The notes beneath the pieces are model-generated. The model ran no database searches. It was not told where the DNA came from and saw only the letters and a program-made list of their open reading frames with translations. The position numbers and the translations under genes are program-made. Below are positions 19,833-29,232 of a stretch of 64,000 nt of DNA, one piece after another. How positions within the stretch are numbered: position 1 is the first letter of the stretch; each line of letters begins with the position of its first letter. This DNA is from Emiliania huxleyi CCMP1516. Its lineage: Eukaryota; Haptophyta; Isochrysidales; Noelaerhabdaceae. Location of the stretch: the NCBI RefSeq assembly GCF_000372725.1, contig NW_005200814.1:22302-86301 (forward strand), in the 5' to 3' direction.

Positions 19833-21101
19833 ATGCGAGTGGCTCCACCTGGGCGTTACGCACCTATGCCTGCCAGCGAGCCCAAGCTCGAGCTCGGTGA
19901 GCCTGACGCAGATGGCGATGCCACACAGGCCAGCGAGCCCAGCGGACAGTCTGCGGTGTCAATATGGTGGCTGAAGCCAGGCCCGGCCGCGGGTATGTGC
20001 TTTGCTCTGGCATCGATCCTGCTGCTGGCGTCGCTAGCGCTCGCAGCGACTGCAGCCGCCAGCCAGCCACACCCTGCCTCGACAATGTCGCACGCCCAGG
20101 GCCCGTCGCCACCAGTCGGCCCCCTGCAGCCACCGCCACCGCCGCCGCCGTGGCCGCCAGCCCCGCCGCCTCCCCAGCCGCCACCGCCATGCGCATGGGC
20201 AGTCGGTCTATTAAATCTGCGCGAGCTCGAGCCGCCGCAATGGTGCTCCTCCCTCAGGGGAGACGAGGCGGGCTGCAGCCGCGCCTTTGTCTCCTCCGAC
20301 GGAAGTTACCTGCGCTGCCACTACGTGGCCGGTGGAGCCTGCGCCGCGAGGGACGCGGAGGCCTGCCCGTCGCCGCCTTCGCCGCCGCCCCCACCGCCCT
20401 CGCCTCCGCTACCTCCTCCCCCCCCGCCTCCCATGCCGTCGCCGCCGCCGTGGAGGCTGCCGCTCGGGAGCCCGCGGACGGTGGACGCGATCAACGCGCG
20501 CTTCCTCGCCGGCGGGCCGGCCAACAACCTGGCCAGTGCGGGCGTGCTCGTGCGGACCTTTGATGACATCACCGACCCGACAAAGCCGTGGCTGCCCTGC
20601 CCGCCCAAATTTCACGGCTGCTTCAAGTATGCCGGCCTGTTCTCCGTGTCCATCTTGTGGCCGCGCCACACCGGCATCTACGACACGGGGAGGGGAGGGC
20701 TGGTGCTGCGCGGCGAGCGCCTCCGGACCCTGTGCTTCTACGCGGGCGACGGCACAACGATGAGCAAGGTGAGCAAGGAGGGGGGGCCCTGCCCCGAGTT
20801 TTGCCACCAGCCCGGCGCCAAGCCGTGGCGCTGCGCTTTCGCACCGGGCCGCCTGCGCGAGGGTATGGCCGCGGCGGGCGGCGACACGCACAACGAGCTC
20901 GTCGTCAGCTCGTCGGAGTGGGTGCACGAGCTCCCCGCGACCGTGGCGGCCTTCTTCGCCACGCCGCACCAAAAGACGGGGCAGGAGGAGGTGCGGCGGC
21001 TGCACCGGGCGTACCTGCGGGAGTACCAGCTGACGCCGCGCGAGGTGCCGCTGCTGCTGCTCGACGCGAAGAGATCGCCGCCGTTCAGTGAGCTGCACTA
21101 G
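19833..21101 (+). CDS. Type II membrane protein with proline-rich stalks and Cys-rich lumenal domain
   Basis: This is an intronless 422-aa protein. A roughly 50-residue cytosolic N-terminus precedes one hydrophobic helix (MCFALASILLLASLALAATA). Proline-rich stalks flank a small Cys domain (WCSSLRGDEAGCSRAF, RCHYVAGGAC). The C-terminal 220 residues form a globular domain: DAINARFLAGGPANNL, KPWLPCPPKFHGCF, LCFYAGDG, then HNELVVSSSEWVHELPATV and REYQLTPREVPLLLLD. I recall similar domains in many haptophyte predicted proteins, where they form a large lineage-specific family of unknown function. This is memory, not a search. Golgi or cell-surface placement is inferred from the topology. Confidence 0.8.
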   Translation: MRVAPPGRYAPMPASEPKLELGEPDADGDATQASEPSGQSAVSIWWLKPGPAAGMCFALASILLLASLALAATAAASQPHPASTMSHAQGPSPPVGPLQPPPPPPPWPPAPPPPQPPPPCAWAVGLLNLRELEPPQWCSSLRGDEAGCSRAFVSSDGSYLRCHYVAGGACAARDAEACPSPPSPPPPPPSPPLPPPPPPPMPSPPPWRLPLGSPRTVDAINARFLAGGPANNLASAGVLVRTFDDITDPTKPWLPCPPKFHGCFKYAGLFSVSILWPRHTGIYDTGRGGLVLRGERLRTLCFYAGDGTTMSKVSKEGGPCPEFCHQPGAKPWRCAFAPGRLREGMAAAGGDTHNELVVSSSEWVHELPATVAAFFATPHQKTGQEEVRRLHRAYLREYQLTPREVPLLLLDAKRSPPFSELH

Positions 21102-21112
21102 TCCAGCCTCCT

Positions 21113-21252
21113 AAAGAAAGAAAAACATCCAACGGAGGGATGGGAGGACGGCACGCCGCCACCACACGCAGGGTTTGCCCCCCGAAACTGGCCCGAGGGA
21201 CCTTAAGGAGAGGAGTGTGGTGCTAGCCGTCGCCCACCCTTGGGTGTCTGCC
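21113..21252 (+). repeat. Dispersed repeat family A, full copy
   Basis: This roughly 140-bp unit starts (AAAG)n, then AGGGATGGGAGGACGGCACG and a central TTAAGGAG, and ends GTGCTAGCCGTCGCCCACCC. It matches, in reverse orientation, the sequence at 42595-42725. Shorter copies lie at 24325-24384, 40945-41019, 14673-14711 and 14929-14950. The (AAAG)n end and shared length suggest a short interspersed or miniature mobile element. Confidence 0.75.
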
Positions 21253-21333
21253 TTTCGTTCGCCCCCCTCCTGGCAAAAACAGTTCCCTTGCTCCAAGCGC
21301 TTGCGCTTCGGCGGTAGTGATCTAATCACCCGA

Positions 21334-21405
21334 ATACCACGTTCGGATCGCTCCTCATCGCAAACCCCGTCAGCAGTTCACCTACGGGTATGTTCGTAAG
21401 AGCTA
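21334..21405. repeat. Dispersed repeat family B, copy 1
   Basis: About 72 bases beginning ATACCACGTTCGGATCGCTC and ending GGGTATGTTCGTAAGAGCT are repeated almost identically at 58703-58774. Both copies lie in intergenic DNA. The second lies immediately outside the left end of the PIF/Harbinger element. Confidence 0.75.
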
Positions 21406-21533
21406 AGGCACGTACAGCACTCTGTGTGACACATTTCTTGTTGGCTTCTAAAAATCTCTCTCTCCGTACAGCCTCAATCAAAATCTACGCAATTCTCTTC
21501 CTCTGATTCCGATTTCGGTCGGACTACCCATCC

Positions 21534-22517
21534 ATGATGGTCTTGGCCATTGCCCTCCTGAGCGCCTGGCCGGTCCCCACCCCCCGCACGTCGACCCGGC
21601 GACTCTTCGCGCTGCCTCCTGCAGCTCGGCATTCGTCCGTGCTCCTCGAGGCCTCTGAGGCTTCGTGCGCGACGGCGGCGTCGGCGATGACGAAAGTAGC
21701 ACGGCCCAAACCACTCCCGCTCGACCTGGCCGCGATCTCCTTCCTTGGCGCCTTCCTCGTCAATCGGCTCCTCGCCGCATCCCCGCGGCTCGTCGGCGGC
21801 GGCGCCTGCGCTCTCAAAGTGACCTTCCAGATCGGCGGCGCTGTTCTGCTCCCGGTGGCGCGGCTGCGGCTGGCAGAGCAGCGGCATTCGGGAATGGCGC
21901 TTCAAATCACCGACACAGCGGGCGAGCCGCCAGTTCCAGCCGCTCGCACGCGGCGCGCCTCTGCCGCGCACACGCTGCAGGGTGCCTCGCTCTGCCTCGA
22001 GCGGAAGCTGGTTGAGATGGAGCTGGAGCAGGCGGAGCGGCGGAAGATCGCCGACGAGCGGCTCGACGCCGCGGAGGCCGCGCGAGCCGCACTGCACTCG
22101 GCCCAGAGGTGGGCAAAGGCTGCGGAGGCTGCGGAGGCTGCGGGTGGCGCGGACGGCGGCAGCGGAGAGGCTGTCGCGGCCCTGCACGCCGCGGCGGCGC
22201 AGCTGGTCCGGCTCGAGGCGGCCATCGCTGACGACGAGCTCACAGCGGCGGAGATGCTGGCGCGTGTGGACACATTGCGGGCGCAGAGCATCGAGGCACG
22301 CGTTTCGGCGCGCGCGGCGCGGCCAGGCTTGTTTGCGCGCTCCGGCCGGGAGCAGCTCCCGCTCACCCTCGCCGCAGTGGCGAGCCTCGACGCGGTGAGC
22401 GCCGAGGGAATGGAGCGGTCCGCGCGCGCGCGCCGAGGCGAGGCCCTGCTGGAGGGCGGGTCCGTGGCGGCGCCAGCGGCGGCGTCAGGGGGCGGGAAGG
22501 AGGAGGGCGAGCGCTGA
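21534..22517 (+). CDS. Coiled-coil protein with N-terminal targeting sequence, unknown function
   Basis: The protein is 327 aa from ATG 21534. A signal-like N-terminus (MMVLAIALLSAWPVPTP) and an Arg/Ser-rich stretch are compatible with plastid targeting. A hydrophobic segment near residue 65 (LDLAAISFLGAFLVNRLLAA) may be a membrane helix. From about residue 140 it is an Ala/Glu-rich coiled coil (CLERKLVEMELEQAERRKIA). The C-terminus is disordered and Ala/Gly-rich. No domain is recognised. Confidence 0.6.
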   Translation: MMVLAIALLSAWPVPTPRTSTRRLFALPPAARHSSVLLEASEASCATAASAMTKVARPKPLPLDLAAISFLGAFLVNRLLAASPRLVGGGACALKVTFQIGGAVLLPVARLRLAEQRHSGMALQITDTAGEPPVPAARTRRASAAHTLQGASLCLERKLVEMELEQAERRKIADERLDAAEAARAALHSAQRWAKAAEAAEAAGGADGGSGEAVAALHAAAAQLVRLEAAIADDELTAAEMLARVDTLRAQSIEARVSARAARPGLFARSGREQLPLTLAAVASLDAVSAEGMERSARARRGEALLEGGSVAAPAAASGGGKEEGER

Positions 22518-23038
22518 GTGGCTCAAGTCGAGGCCCCGAGTCGGGCGGTCGCGAGAGCGCCGGCGGCGGGCCTTGCCGGCGGCGGCAACAGTTTAGCCAA
22601 GGAGGGTGCCCGTGTGCAAGGCATCTTGACCCTGGCGGCCTTCCCTGTGCGGTGAAGGCCCGTGTGTGGCGAGGGGCTCCAGTAGCGCAGCGCTCTCGCG
22701 CGCTTCTTGGCGCCGATCGTTGGCTGTTCACCCTAGAGAGGCGAGCGGAGCCCCAATGCATGCGCCGTCGGGCTGTACCATATGTCCCTCTACCACCTAT
22801 AGGACTCTTCACACACCCCGATGTGGCCAGTGACCATGTAGCTGTCTCTATGTGTCCGAGCACGGGTGTGGTCCCGCTCTCACGTGTGGCTCGCGTGGGT
22901 AGCTCTGTCACATTTTCCCGCGCGCAGGTACCCCACCCGGACGCGTTGGCTGTCCTGTTCGTTTCTAGAGCGAGCCCTGAAAACGTGCCACCTCGCGGGC
23001 GGCGGGGGCCGTCCCCACAACGGTCAACGCTGAGCCCT

Positions 23039-23312
23039 GCGCCTGGTCTGACAGCCTGACAGCAACCCCTGGAGCTGTGGACAGCGCCTGTGAAGCTGTG
23101 TGACAGTGCCCGACAGCCAGACAGCGCTGACAGCATTTTCTCCGACAGCCTGTGACAGCACGTATCTGACAGCCTGACAGCAGAGTCTGACAGGCGAGGT
23201 GCTCCGTCGCTGTCAGGCCCTAACGTGACAGCCTGACAGCTGCCCGACAGCCCGACAGCACACAGTGGCCTGACACAGCAGCGCTCTGACAGCCCGACAG
23301 CAGCACAGACCC
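23039..23312 (+). repeat. GACAG-motif array 1
   Basis: I count about 18 forward copies of GACAG, mostly as CTGACAGC or CCGACAGC, in 274 bases at irregular spacing. Chance expectation would be well under one. The irregular spacing differs from a simple microsatellite and resembles a cluster of binding sites or a degenerate satellite. Confidence 0.85.
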
Positions 23313-23359
23313 CGTAGAGCCTCTTTCTTGTGCCCCATGAGGGTATAACAAAACTATTA

Positions 23360-23512
23360 CATGCAAAGACATGCACATGTCCATGTCCATGCTCGAGTGT
23401 CCATGTCCATGTCCATGTCCACAACAATGTGCATGCCGACATGCACATGGACATGCACATGACATGTACATGTACATGCACATGTGAGTGTGGTCCATGT
23501 CCATGTAGTCAT
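23360..23512. repeat. CATGTC/CATGCA palindromic array
   Basis: The array is built from CATGTC, CATGCA and CATGTA hexamers. The left part reads CATGTCCATGTCCATG. The right part reads CATGGACATGCACATG and ACATGTACATGTACATG, which is complementary to the left, so a long imperfect hairpin is possible. It lies midway between the two GACAG arrays. Confidence 0.85.
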
Positions 23513-23814
23513 GGGATGGTCATGGGTCTCTCTGACTCTCAACCCTCCCGTCTCACCTCTGCGGACCCCTAGCACCGGCGGCTGTGCTACTACAAAGGAA
23601 TCTACCAGGCAGCTAGCCTTCTGGGTCCCTACAGTATGTGCCTACGGGCTACGGCGTCTGGGTGGGGGTGGCCGCCGCCGCCTGTGCCGCCGCCGCGGGC
23701 TGCGCCTGCGCCGCCATCTGCGCTCCCCAGCGGGAGACTTACTGTGTGGATCTACTCTCACTCTCTGGCTGCGGTCTCCTCTTGATAGTGAAGTGTCATA
23801 AGTGTGGCTGGTGA

Positions 23815-24126
23815 GTGTCAGAGCCTGACAGCACCCCAAAACAGCACCACCTGACAGCACCTGACAGTACCGGCCCTACGTCTGACAGCAGCAGCAGCCT
23901 GACAGCTCTGACAGCTCCGACAGCGTCTGACAGCACCACCTGACAGCTCCGACAGCACCTGACAGCACCAGAGCACCTCGCCTGTCAGACAAGCACCTGA
24001 CAGCACCCGACAGCACTGGACAGCACCTGACAGCTGGTCTCTGACAGAGGCACCTGACAGTCGTGCCTGACAGTGCCCGACAGCCCGACAGATCACCTGA
24101 CAGCACCTGACAGCCCGACAGCCAGG
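23815..24126 (+). repeat. GACAG-motif array 2
   Basis: About 23 forward copies of GACAG occur in 312 bases, again mostly CTGACAGC or CCGACAGC with ACC spacers. The array has the same strand orientation as array 1, 0.5 kb away. It has no coding sense in any frame that I trust. Confidence 0.85.
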
Positions 24127-25203
24127 GCTCAGGGTCAACGCCACACTCGGGGTCTTGCCTCTCTCTAAACTCTATATCCTGTTGTTGTCCTCTGTGTCAT
24201 CGGCATGGTGTGGGCTAAATGAGAAAAGGGACCAACGAGGCTCGAGGGGTGTCCCCTTCCCCTTACGAAAGAAAGAGAGTGCCCCGTTTGTGCCGCGTCC
24301 CGTGCCCCCGAGTTCATTTTAATAAAAAGAAAGAAAGAAAACAGACAACGCAAGGGAGGGATGGGAGGACGGCACGCCGCCTCCTAACACTTCCCCTTTC
24401 GGCCACGCGGTTTTTTTCTCTCGATTGCTCGGTGGATCTCTCTTGTCCTCCCCGACATGACATGTCAGAGTGTCCCTTGTAATGCGAGAGAATCATCCGC
24501 CTCACCTAGGCTACGACCGCGGCTGACCCGAGATCCCCCCGAGATCCCCCCGAGATCGACCCAACAGGACCCCAAAGCCCCCTCTGGGGGCCCCCCCCAC
24601 CCACCCACCCCGAGCGTCCGCCAAGAGCGCGAGTCGCCAATGGGGAGCGGGGGGGGGTGCGACAAACGATCAGGGGAGGCTGGGGAGGGGGGGGTCCACT
24701 CTGAAGACTGCCGACCGCGGGGGGGGGTTCTCCCACAGGGTTTTTTACCCTCCGCGTGAGGATCGGCGCGGCGAGGGGGTAGGTTCGAATTCGCCGCGCA
24801 ACATTTCACCCCCACAGGACCCCCCCCTCCCCCCCTCATTGGTCCCACCACCTAGAACCCCAACCTTGGCTTCGCACCATCTCCTTGCGCAGTGTCCCCC
24901 ACTATGTGTCGCCGTTATCGGGGCACGCTATCCTGTGCAGTCAGGGCAAGTGGGGGCGAGGCGCAGTCCCTCTGGTCTATACTGGTGTGGTTCTTCTCGG
25001 AGGGGGGCTTGAAGGTAAGAATATTTTATTTTTGCGTTCTTTTATTTTTAAGCAAGAGAAAGCGTTGTGTTCTTTGTAAAATTCTTGTTGTACCCAGCTC
25101 GCTCTTTTCTTTTGCAGTCTGCTGTGAGAGGGGCTCGGATTGCTAGAATTCTTTTGTTGTGTAAACGCTCTCTGCGCTCGCTGCGTCTTGAGCGCCCTTT
25201 CGT

Positions 25204-26190
25204 ATGAGGCTCAGCACCCTCTCGTGTCTTCTCAGCACCGCCGATTCCCTCTCGCCGCGTCCACGCGTGGTTGTCTCGGGTGGCACTCACGGAAACGAGT
25301 ACACCGGCGTATGGGTCCTCCAACGCCTGCAGTTGCGCTCGGCGGAGCTCGCAGAGCAGCACCCTTCTATCGCCATCGAAACACTCTTCGCAAACCCACC
25401 GGCTCACGCTGCCAATCGCCGCTTTATCGACGACGATCTCAATCGCCAGTTTAGCGCGGCGACCCTTGCCGACACGACGGCATCCAGCTTTGAGGCCGGG
25501 CGCGCCAAGGCAATCGCAGCAGACATGGGGCCAAAGGGCGCCGCCGCCGACGCGGCTGTGTGCATCGACATGCACACCACCACCGCCAACATGGGCTGCA
25601 CCGTTATTGTGAGCTCGTACAGCACCCTCGCGCTTCGAGCCGCTGCGTTTGTGCACACGCACTGGGACGACGCCGACGAGGCATCGCCGCCGCTGCCGCT
25701 GCGCGTGATGGTTGAGGAGTGCAGCCAGTGCGAGGCGGCGCACCTCGCCAGCGTCGCGCGGCACGGCATCGAGATCGAGGTCGGGCCGACGCCGCAGAGC
25801 TTGCTGCGTGCGGACGTGGTCGCGTCCACAGAGCGCTGCCTCCGGCTGCTGCTGCGGTACCTCGAGCTGCACTACAGCGGCGCGGAGCCTGCCACGCCCG
25901 CCACGCTGCCCGTCTACGTCTCGCTGGGCAAGGTGCCCTTTGTGGACGGCGCCGACGCCGACGGCGCGCTCCCCGGGGCGGTGGTCGCCGCTTCGCTGCA
26001 GGACCGCGACTTCGCTCCGCTGCGGGCCGGCGAGGCGCTCTTCGAGGCGCTGGACGGCTCTCTCGTGCCTTACGACGGCTCGCTCGGCGAGGTCGTCCAC
26101 CCCGTCTTCATCAACGAGGCGGCCTACTACTACAGGGAAAGCGGAAGGGGCGTCGGCATGTCGCGGCCCGTCGAGTGGCCGGTACTGTGA
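25204..26190 (+). CDS. ASPA: Aspartoacylase (N-acetyl-aspartate amidohydrolase family)
   Basis: This intronless 328-aa protein, from ATG 25204, is close to the usual length of about 310. It belongs to the AstE/AspA zinc carboxypeptidase-like family. GGTHGNEYTG carries the zinc ligands His29 and Glu32. NPPAHAANRRFIDDDLNR is the substrate-binding Asn-Arg-Arg signature. CIDMHTTTANMG holds the third zinc ligand His. IEIEVGPTP contains the catalytic Glu. The expected reaction is N-acetyl-L-aspartate + H2O to acetate + L-aspartate. Related family members deacylate other N-acyl amino acids. There is no clear targeting peptide, so cytosol is likely. Confidence 0.92.
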   Translation: MRLSTLSCLLSTADSLSPRPRVVVSGGTHGNEYTGVWVLQRLQLRSAELAEQHPSIAIETLFANPPAHAANRRFIDDDLNRQFSAATLADTTASSFEAGRAKAIAADMGPKGAAADAAVCIDMHTTTANMGCTVIVSSYSTLALRAAAFVHTHWDDADEASPPLPLRVMVEECSQCEAAHLASVARHGIEIEVGPTPQSLLRADVVASTERCLRLLLRYLELHYSGAEPATPATLPVYVSLGKVPFVDGADADGALPGAVVAASLQDRDFAPLRAGEALFEALDGSLVPYDGSLGEVVHPVFINEAAYYYRESGRGVGMSRPVEWPVL

Positions 26191-26467
26191 CGGGCGCGTT
26201 CGGGTCCGTGACCGTGTGTGAGTTCGTTATAGAGTTACTGCTTAATGGTGCTTACGGTAAAGCCGCCGTAGACGGTAGAGTACTCCGAAAAACCGAATAA
26301 CGAATAATGCGATAAATCCGTCGCGGTCTTGCGGGGTGAGTTTGCAGTTTCTTCACGTAAAAACAATCTCATAACCTCTCCGTCGCTACTCTCCGTAAAA
26401 AAACTTCACACGGCGACACGAATCTCTTTGGTTCAGCAAATAATCGAGTGCACACCCCGCGCACGGG
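26191..26467. terminator. Convergent 3' intergenic region
   Basis: This region lies between the stop of aspartoacylase (plus) and the stop of the signal peptidase gene (minus). It is AT-richer than its surroundings (ATAACGAATAATGCGATAAATC at about 26298) and must hold both polyadenylation sites. No other feature is seen. Confidence 0.35.
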
Positions 26468-27622
26468 TCACGGCCGAGGCCTTCGAATGGCCGCGTCCAG
26501 GCTGGCCCTAAACTTGGCCGCCTCTCGCCGGAAGGGGTTGCGGTCGCTCTGCGTCTCGATCGCCCCGGCGCGGTCGAGCGGCCACAAACGTACGACGGGC
26601 CGCGCCTCGATCCGCCTCACCTCGAGCGGACCCCACACCCGGCTGTCCGTCGACCTCGCCTCGCAGTCGCCGAGGACAAAGACGGTGCCAGGTGGCACCA
26701 CCGTCGGCGACACCACCAGCTCCGGCGCGACCGCCTTCTGCTCGACGTTGCCGAAGACGCGCGCCTTCGCGCGCTGGGCCGAGAGCGCCGCCGCCCCGCC
26801 CGCCGTCTCTCCCTCCGGCGGCTCCACCTCCCTGGCGAGTGCTCTCCCCTCGGAGGCGCTGATCCGCCCCTCCCGCACGAGCCGCGCCACCTGGTCCGCC
26901 ACCTGGTCCGCCTCGCGCGAAGGCTCCTCCCCCGAAGGGCGGCCCTCCGACGGGCAGGCGAGGGGCGGCGTGGGCCGCAGAGCGCCGTTCACGCGCACCC
27001 CTGAGGCGGAGACCTCGACCGTGTCGCCGGGCAGCGCGGCGACGCGCTTGATGAAGCGGTCGCGGCTGCCGATCCGGCCCCCTCCGCCGCGCACCAGCTC
27101 CTCGAGCTCGCGCGGCGGCGAGAAGAAGACGAGGTCCTCGCGCTCGAGCGGCAGCCGCAGCCGCGACGAGAGCTTCTCCGCCAGCACCACGTCGCCCACC
27201 TTGAGCGTCTCGTCCATCGAGCGGGACGGGATAGCGAACGCAGAAACAAACTGCGAGCCGATGAAGCCGAGCCACAGCGGAGACAGGCCCAGCACGACCG
27301 AGGCGAGCAGCGGAGCCATCTGAGCCACCAGCAGGCGGTGCACGTCTGGCTTGGAGGAGTCCTCGAGCGGCGGCCATGGCGGCTGCTCCGTGACGGTGAG
27401 GTTCGAAGCGGCGGCTGAGCCACGCCGGACGGGCGGGACAAAAATCTCGGCAGAGAGGGCGAGTGGTCGGAGCCGCGGCGTCGCGGTCTGGTTCCCGCCG
27501 CGTCTCAGCGTCATGGACACTGGATGTCGGAGCCGACCGCCGAATGTGGCTGCCGTTCGAGGCAAGCCGTCAGCTGCAAGCCGAGTCGCAAAGAGGAGGA
27601 AGGCTAGTCTGGGCAGGCACAT
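26468..27622 (-). CDS. Thylakoidal processing peptidase-type signal peptidase I
   Basis: The start is ATG 27622, since the codons before it in frame are not ATG. The product is 384 aa. The N-terminus (MCLPRLAFLLFATRLAADG) is a signal peptide followed by an Arg/Thr/Ser-rich region, a bipartite plastid presequence. A membrane helix (SVVLGLSPLWLGFIGSQFV) precedes the S26 catalytic core. PSRSMDETL contains the nucleophile Ser, RFIKRVAALPGD the general-base Lys, and VFVLGDCEARSTDSRVWGPL is box E. The enzyme cleaves lumenal targeting signals. An insertion of about 100 residues between the Lys and box E is longer than in plant TPP/Plsp1. The neighbouring SBPase gene is also plastid-directed and lies on the same strand. 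Confidence 0.9.
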   Translation of the reverse strand: MCLPRLAFLLFATRLAADGLPRTAATFGGRLRHPVSMTLRRGGNQTATPRLRPLALSAEIFVPPVRRGSAAASNLTVTEQPPWPPLEDSSKPDVHRLLVAQMAPLLASVVLGLSPLWLGFIGSQFVSAFAIPSRSMDETLKVGDVVLAEKLSSRLRLPLEREDLVFFSPPRELEELVRGGGGRIGSRDRFIKRVAALPGDTVEVSASGVRVNGALRPTPPLACPSEGRPSGEEPSREADQVADQVARLVREGRISASEGRALAREVEPPEGETAGGAAALSAQRAKARVFGNVEQKAVAPELVVSPTVVPPGTVFVLGDCEARSTDSRVWGPLEVRRIEARPVVRLWPLDRAGAIETQSDRNPFRREAAKFRASLDAAIRRPRP

Positions 27623-28155
27623 ACGGGACGACACTTATCGTGCGGGACGACACGCTATCGTGCCCGGTGTTGTTATCGTGCCCGGTGGTCCGGTGTGCGC
27701 CCGCGGTGTGTTGCTTGGTGTCGCTCTGGCCGTGTAAAAAGAAGAAAGTTGCGGGGCTTCACCTTTCTATTTACCTACCTACCTACCTGGGTGTGTGAGG
27801 GTAATGACCGCACTCCAAGGCCTCTATCTCACACACCACTAGGCACGGGACGGGACAAACTCTCGACGGGCCTCGAGGGACGGGCGCGGCGCGCACTGCC
27901 ACTGGCACTATTTCAAACAAGGTGACGTAGTAAACCATGCGCTCACCCCGAGGGTGCGACAATAACCATACCGTACGCAGTCGTATTGCATTAGCAGAGA
28001 GGGAGGGAGGGAGAGACAGAGCGACCACTGCACTCTGACTGCACTGCAGCGCACACATCTCGACACAACATCGTCCACCAAGAAAACAAGAGGCCACACG
28101 GAGCCTACACCTTTGACGCCGGGCGCCGTGGCGCCACTCGCAGCGGCGGCGGCCT
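27623..28155. promoter_or_regulatory. Intergenic between peptidase and SBPase genes
   Basis: These 533 bases hold the peptidase promoter and the SBPase 3' UTR. Repeated ATCGTGCxxGG words (27636-27690) lie just upstream of the peptidase ATG. A (CTAC)n run lies at about 27772-27788 and a GAGGGAGGGAGGGAGAG patch at about 27998-28015. No gene is seen. Confidence 0.4.
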
Positions 28156-29232
28156 CTACTTGCCCAGGCCGAGCACGAGGTTGAAGCGGTCCACCTCTGA
28201 GGCAGAGCCGATGCAGAGGGGCGTGCGCTGGTCAATGCCCGTGATCTTGGTATCGAGGATCGAGGCGCCCGAGACGCCGTCCGAGGTCTTGCCGCCCGCC
28301 TTCTCGACGAGCAGGCCAAAGGGCGCCGCCTCGAAGGCCAGACGCAGCTTCGCCGGCGACGACTCGGAGGTTGGGTTGGCGAAGACGCCCTGCCGCTTGG
28401 TGAACTGCTGGCAGATGTCGGGCACGAGGCCGCCCGTGTAGCGCAGCGTGTACTTGTTGGTCATCCAATACTCGATGAGCTTGGCGTACTCGGGCACCTC
28501 CTGCGCGGCGCGCATGTTTGCCGGCGCAAAGATCTTGGACTCGGTCGCAATCTCGATCGCGTCACGCGAGCACAGCCAGCCGTCGACGCCGTTTGCGCCG
28601 TAGGTGAACTCGTAGACGCCGTCGTCGAGGGTGACAAAGACGGTGGTGCGCGGCCCGTACAGCGCCACGAGGGACGCCTTCTGGTCGCGGCCTGTCGCGC
28701 CGAGGATGCCCGTCTCGGCGCCCCAGATGCCGAGGATCGTGCCGACGGCCCAATTATTGTCGACGATCGAGCTCCCGTCGAGCGGGTCCCAGCAGACGCA
28801 GAACTTACCATCAGCGTGCATCTCGCGCACTTCGGGCTCCTCCTCCGAGGCTCCCTCCTTTATCAGCGGCTCCGTCTTGCAGATGTCCCACATCAGGTCG
28901 TCGGCGAGGACGTCCACTCCGAGCTGCACGTCGCCAAAGACGGACTCCTGCTTCTCGGCGACCGTGACCAGCTCCTTACGCAGCGCCTCGGTGATTGTGC
29001 CGCAGCCGTCGAACATCGTACCGAGCACCGACCGCAGCTCCGGGTCGGCGCACTTGGCCTCGAGGACCTCGCCGAGCGTCTCGTAGCTGGCCTTTGCGAC
29101 CGCGTCGGTGTAGAAGGAGGTGTGGGAGGCGCCAAACGCGGCGTCCTTGGCCACCGCGGCGTCCATGCGCGGAGCCCTCGCCCGCGAGGGCAAGGTGTAG
29201 GCCGAGCCGGAGATGAGCGAGACGGCCAGCAT
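28156..29232 (-). CDS. Sedoheptulose-1,7-bisphosphatase, plastid
   Basis: The preferred start is ATG 29232, giving signal peptide MLAVSLISGSA followed by Tyr at the likely cleavage site, an ASAF-like motif of complex plastids. ATG 29286 is an alternative. The mature part is a typical FBPase/SBPase-fold enzyme: CWDPLDGSSIVDNNWAVGTI (metal and phosphate site), LYGPRTTVF, KYTLRYTGGLVPD and KLRLAFEAAPFGLLVEKAGG. The DNNWAVG and YTGG wording is SBPase-like, not FBPase-like. It hydrolyses sedoheptulose 1,7-bisphosphate in the Calvin cycle in the stroma. The coding part has no intron. The product is 358 aa. Confidence 0.92.
   Translation of the reverse strand: MLAVSLISGSAYTLPSRARAPRMDAAVAKDAAFGASHTSFYTDAVAKASYETLGEVLEAKCADPELRSVLGTMFDGCGTITEALRKELVTVAEKQESVFGDVQLGVDVLADDLMWDICKTEPLIKEGASEEEPEVREMHADGKFCVCWDPLDGSSIVDNNWAVGTILGIWGAETGILGATGRDQKASLVALYGPRTTVFVTLDDGVYEFTYGANGVDGWLCSRDAIEIATESKIFAPANMRAAQEVPEYAKLIEYWMTNKYTLRYTGGLVPDICQQFTKRQGVFANPTSESSPAKLRLAFEAAPFGLLVEKAGGKTSDGVSGASILDTKITGIDQRTPLCIGSASEVDRFNLVLGLGK

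Larger units (their letters stand above)
22518..25203. other. 2.7-kb gene-free region with motif arrays
   Basis: No gene with a plausible product or splice structure was found. The stretch contains two GACAG arrays and a CATGTC array (listed separately), a family A repeat at 24325-24384, and a copy of the GGGGGCACGGGACGCGGCAC repeat at about 24284-24322. There is also a poly-C/poly-G tract region at about 24525-24850 with GAGATCCCCCC repeats. Confidence 0.5.

Noticed and set aside
21334..21405. Possible tRNA or spliceosomal RNA
   Set aside because: The fragment GTTCGGATCG and the CCGTAGGTGAAC-like reverse strand looked RNA-like, but no cloverleaf or snRNA signature could be formed by eye.
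22363..23481. 372-aa minus-strand open frame ending in Met/His/Val-rich sequence
   Set aside because: Its translation follows the CATGTC and GACAG arrays and GC-rich flanks. There is no domain, and an unrelated real gene overlaps its 3' part on plus.
23039..24126. Possible CRISPR-like array
   Set aside because: Repeat units are 5-8 bp with irregular 3-20 bp spacing, there are no constant-length spacers, and the genome is eukaryotic.
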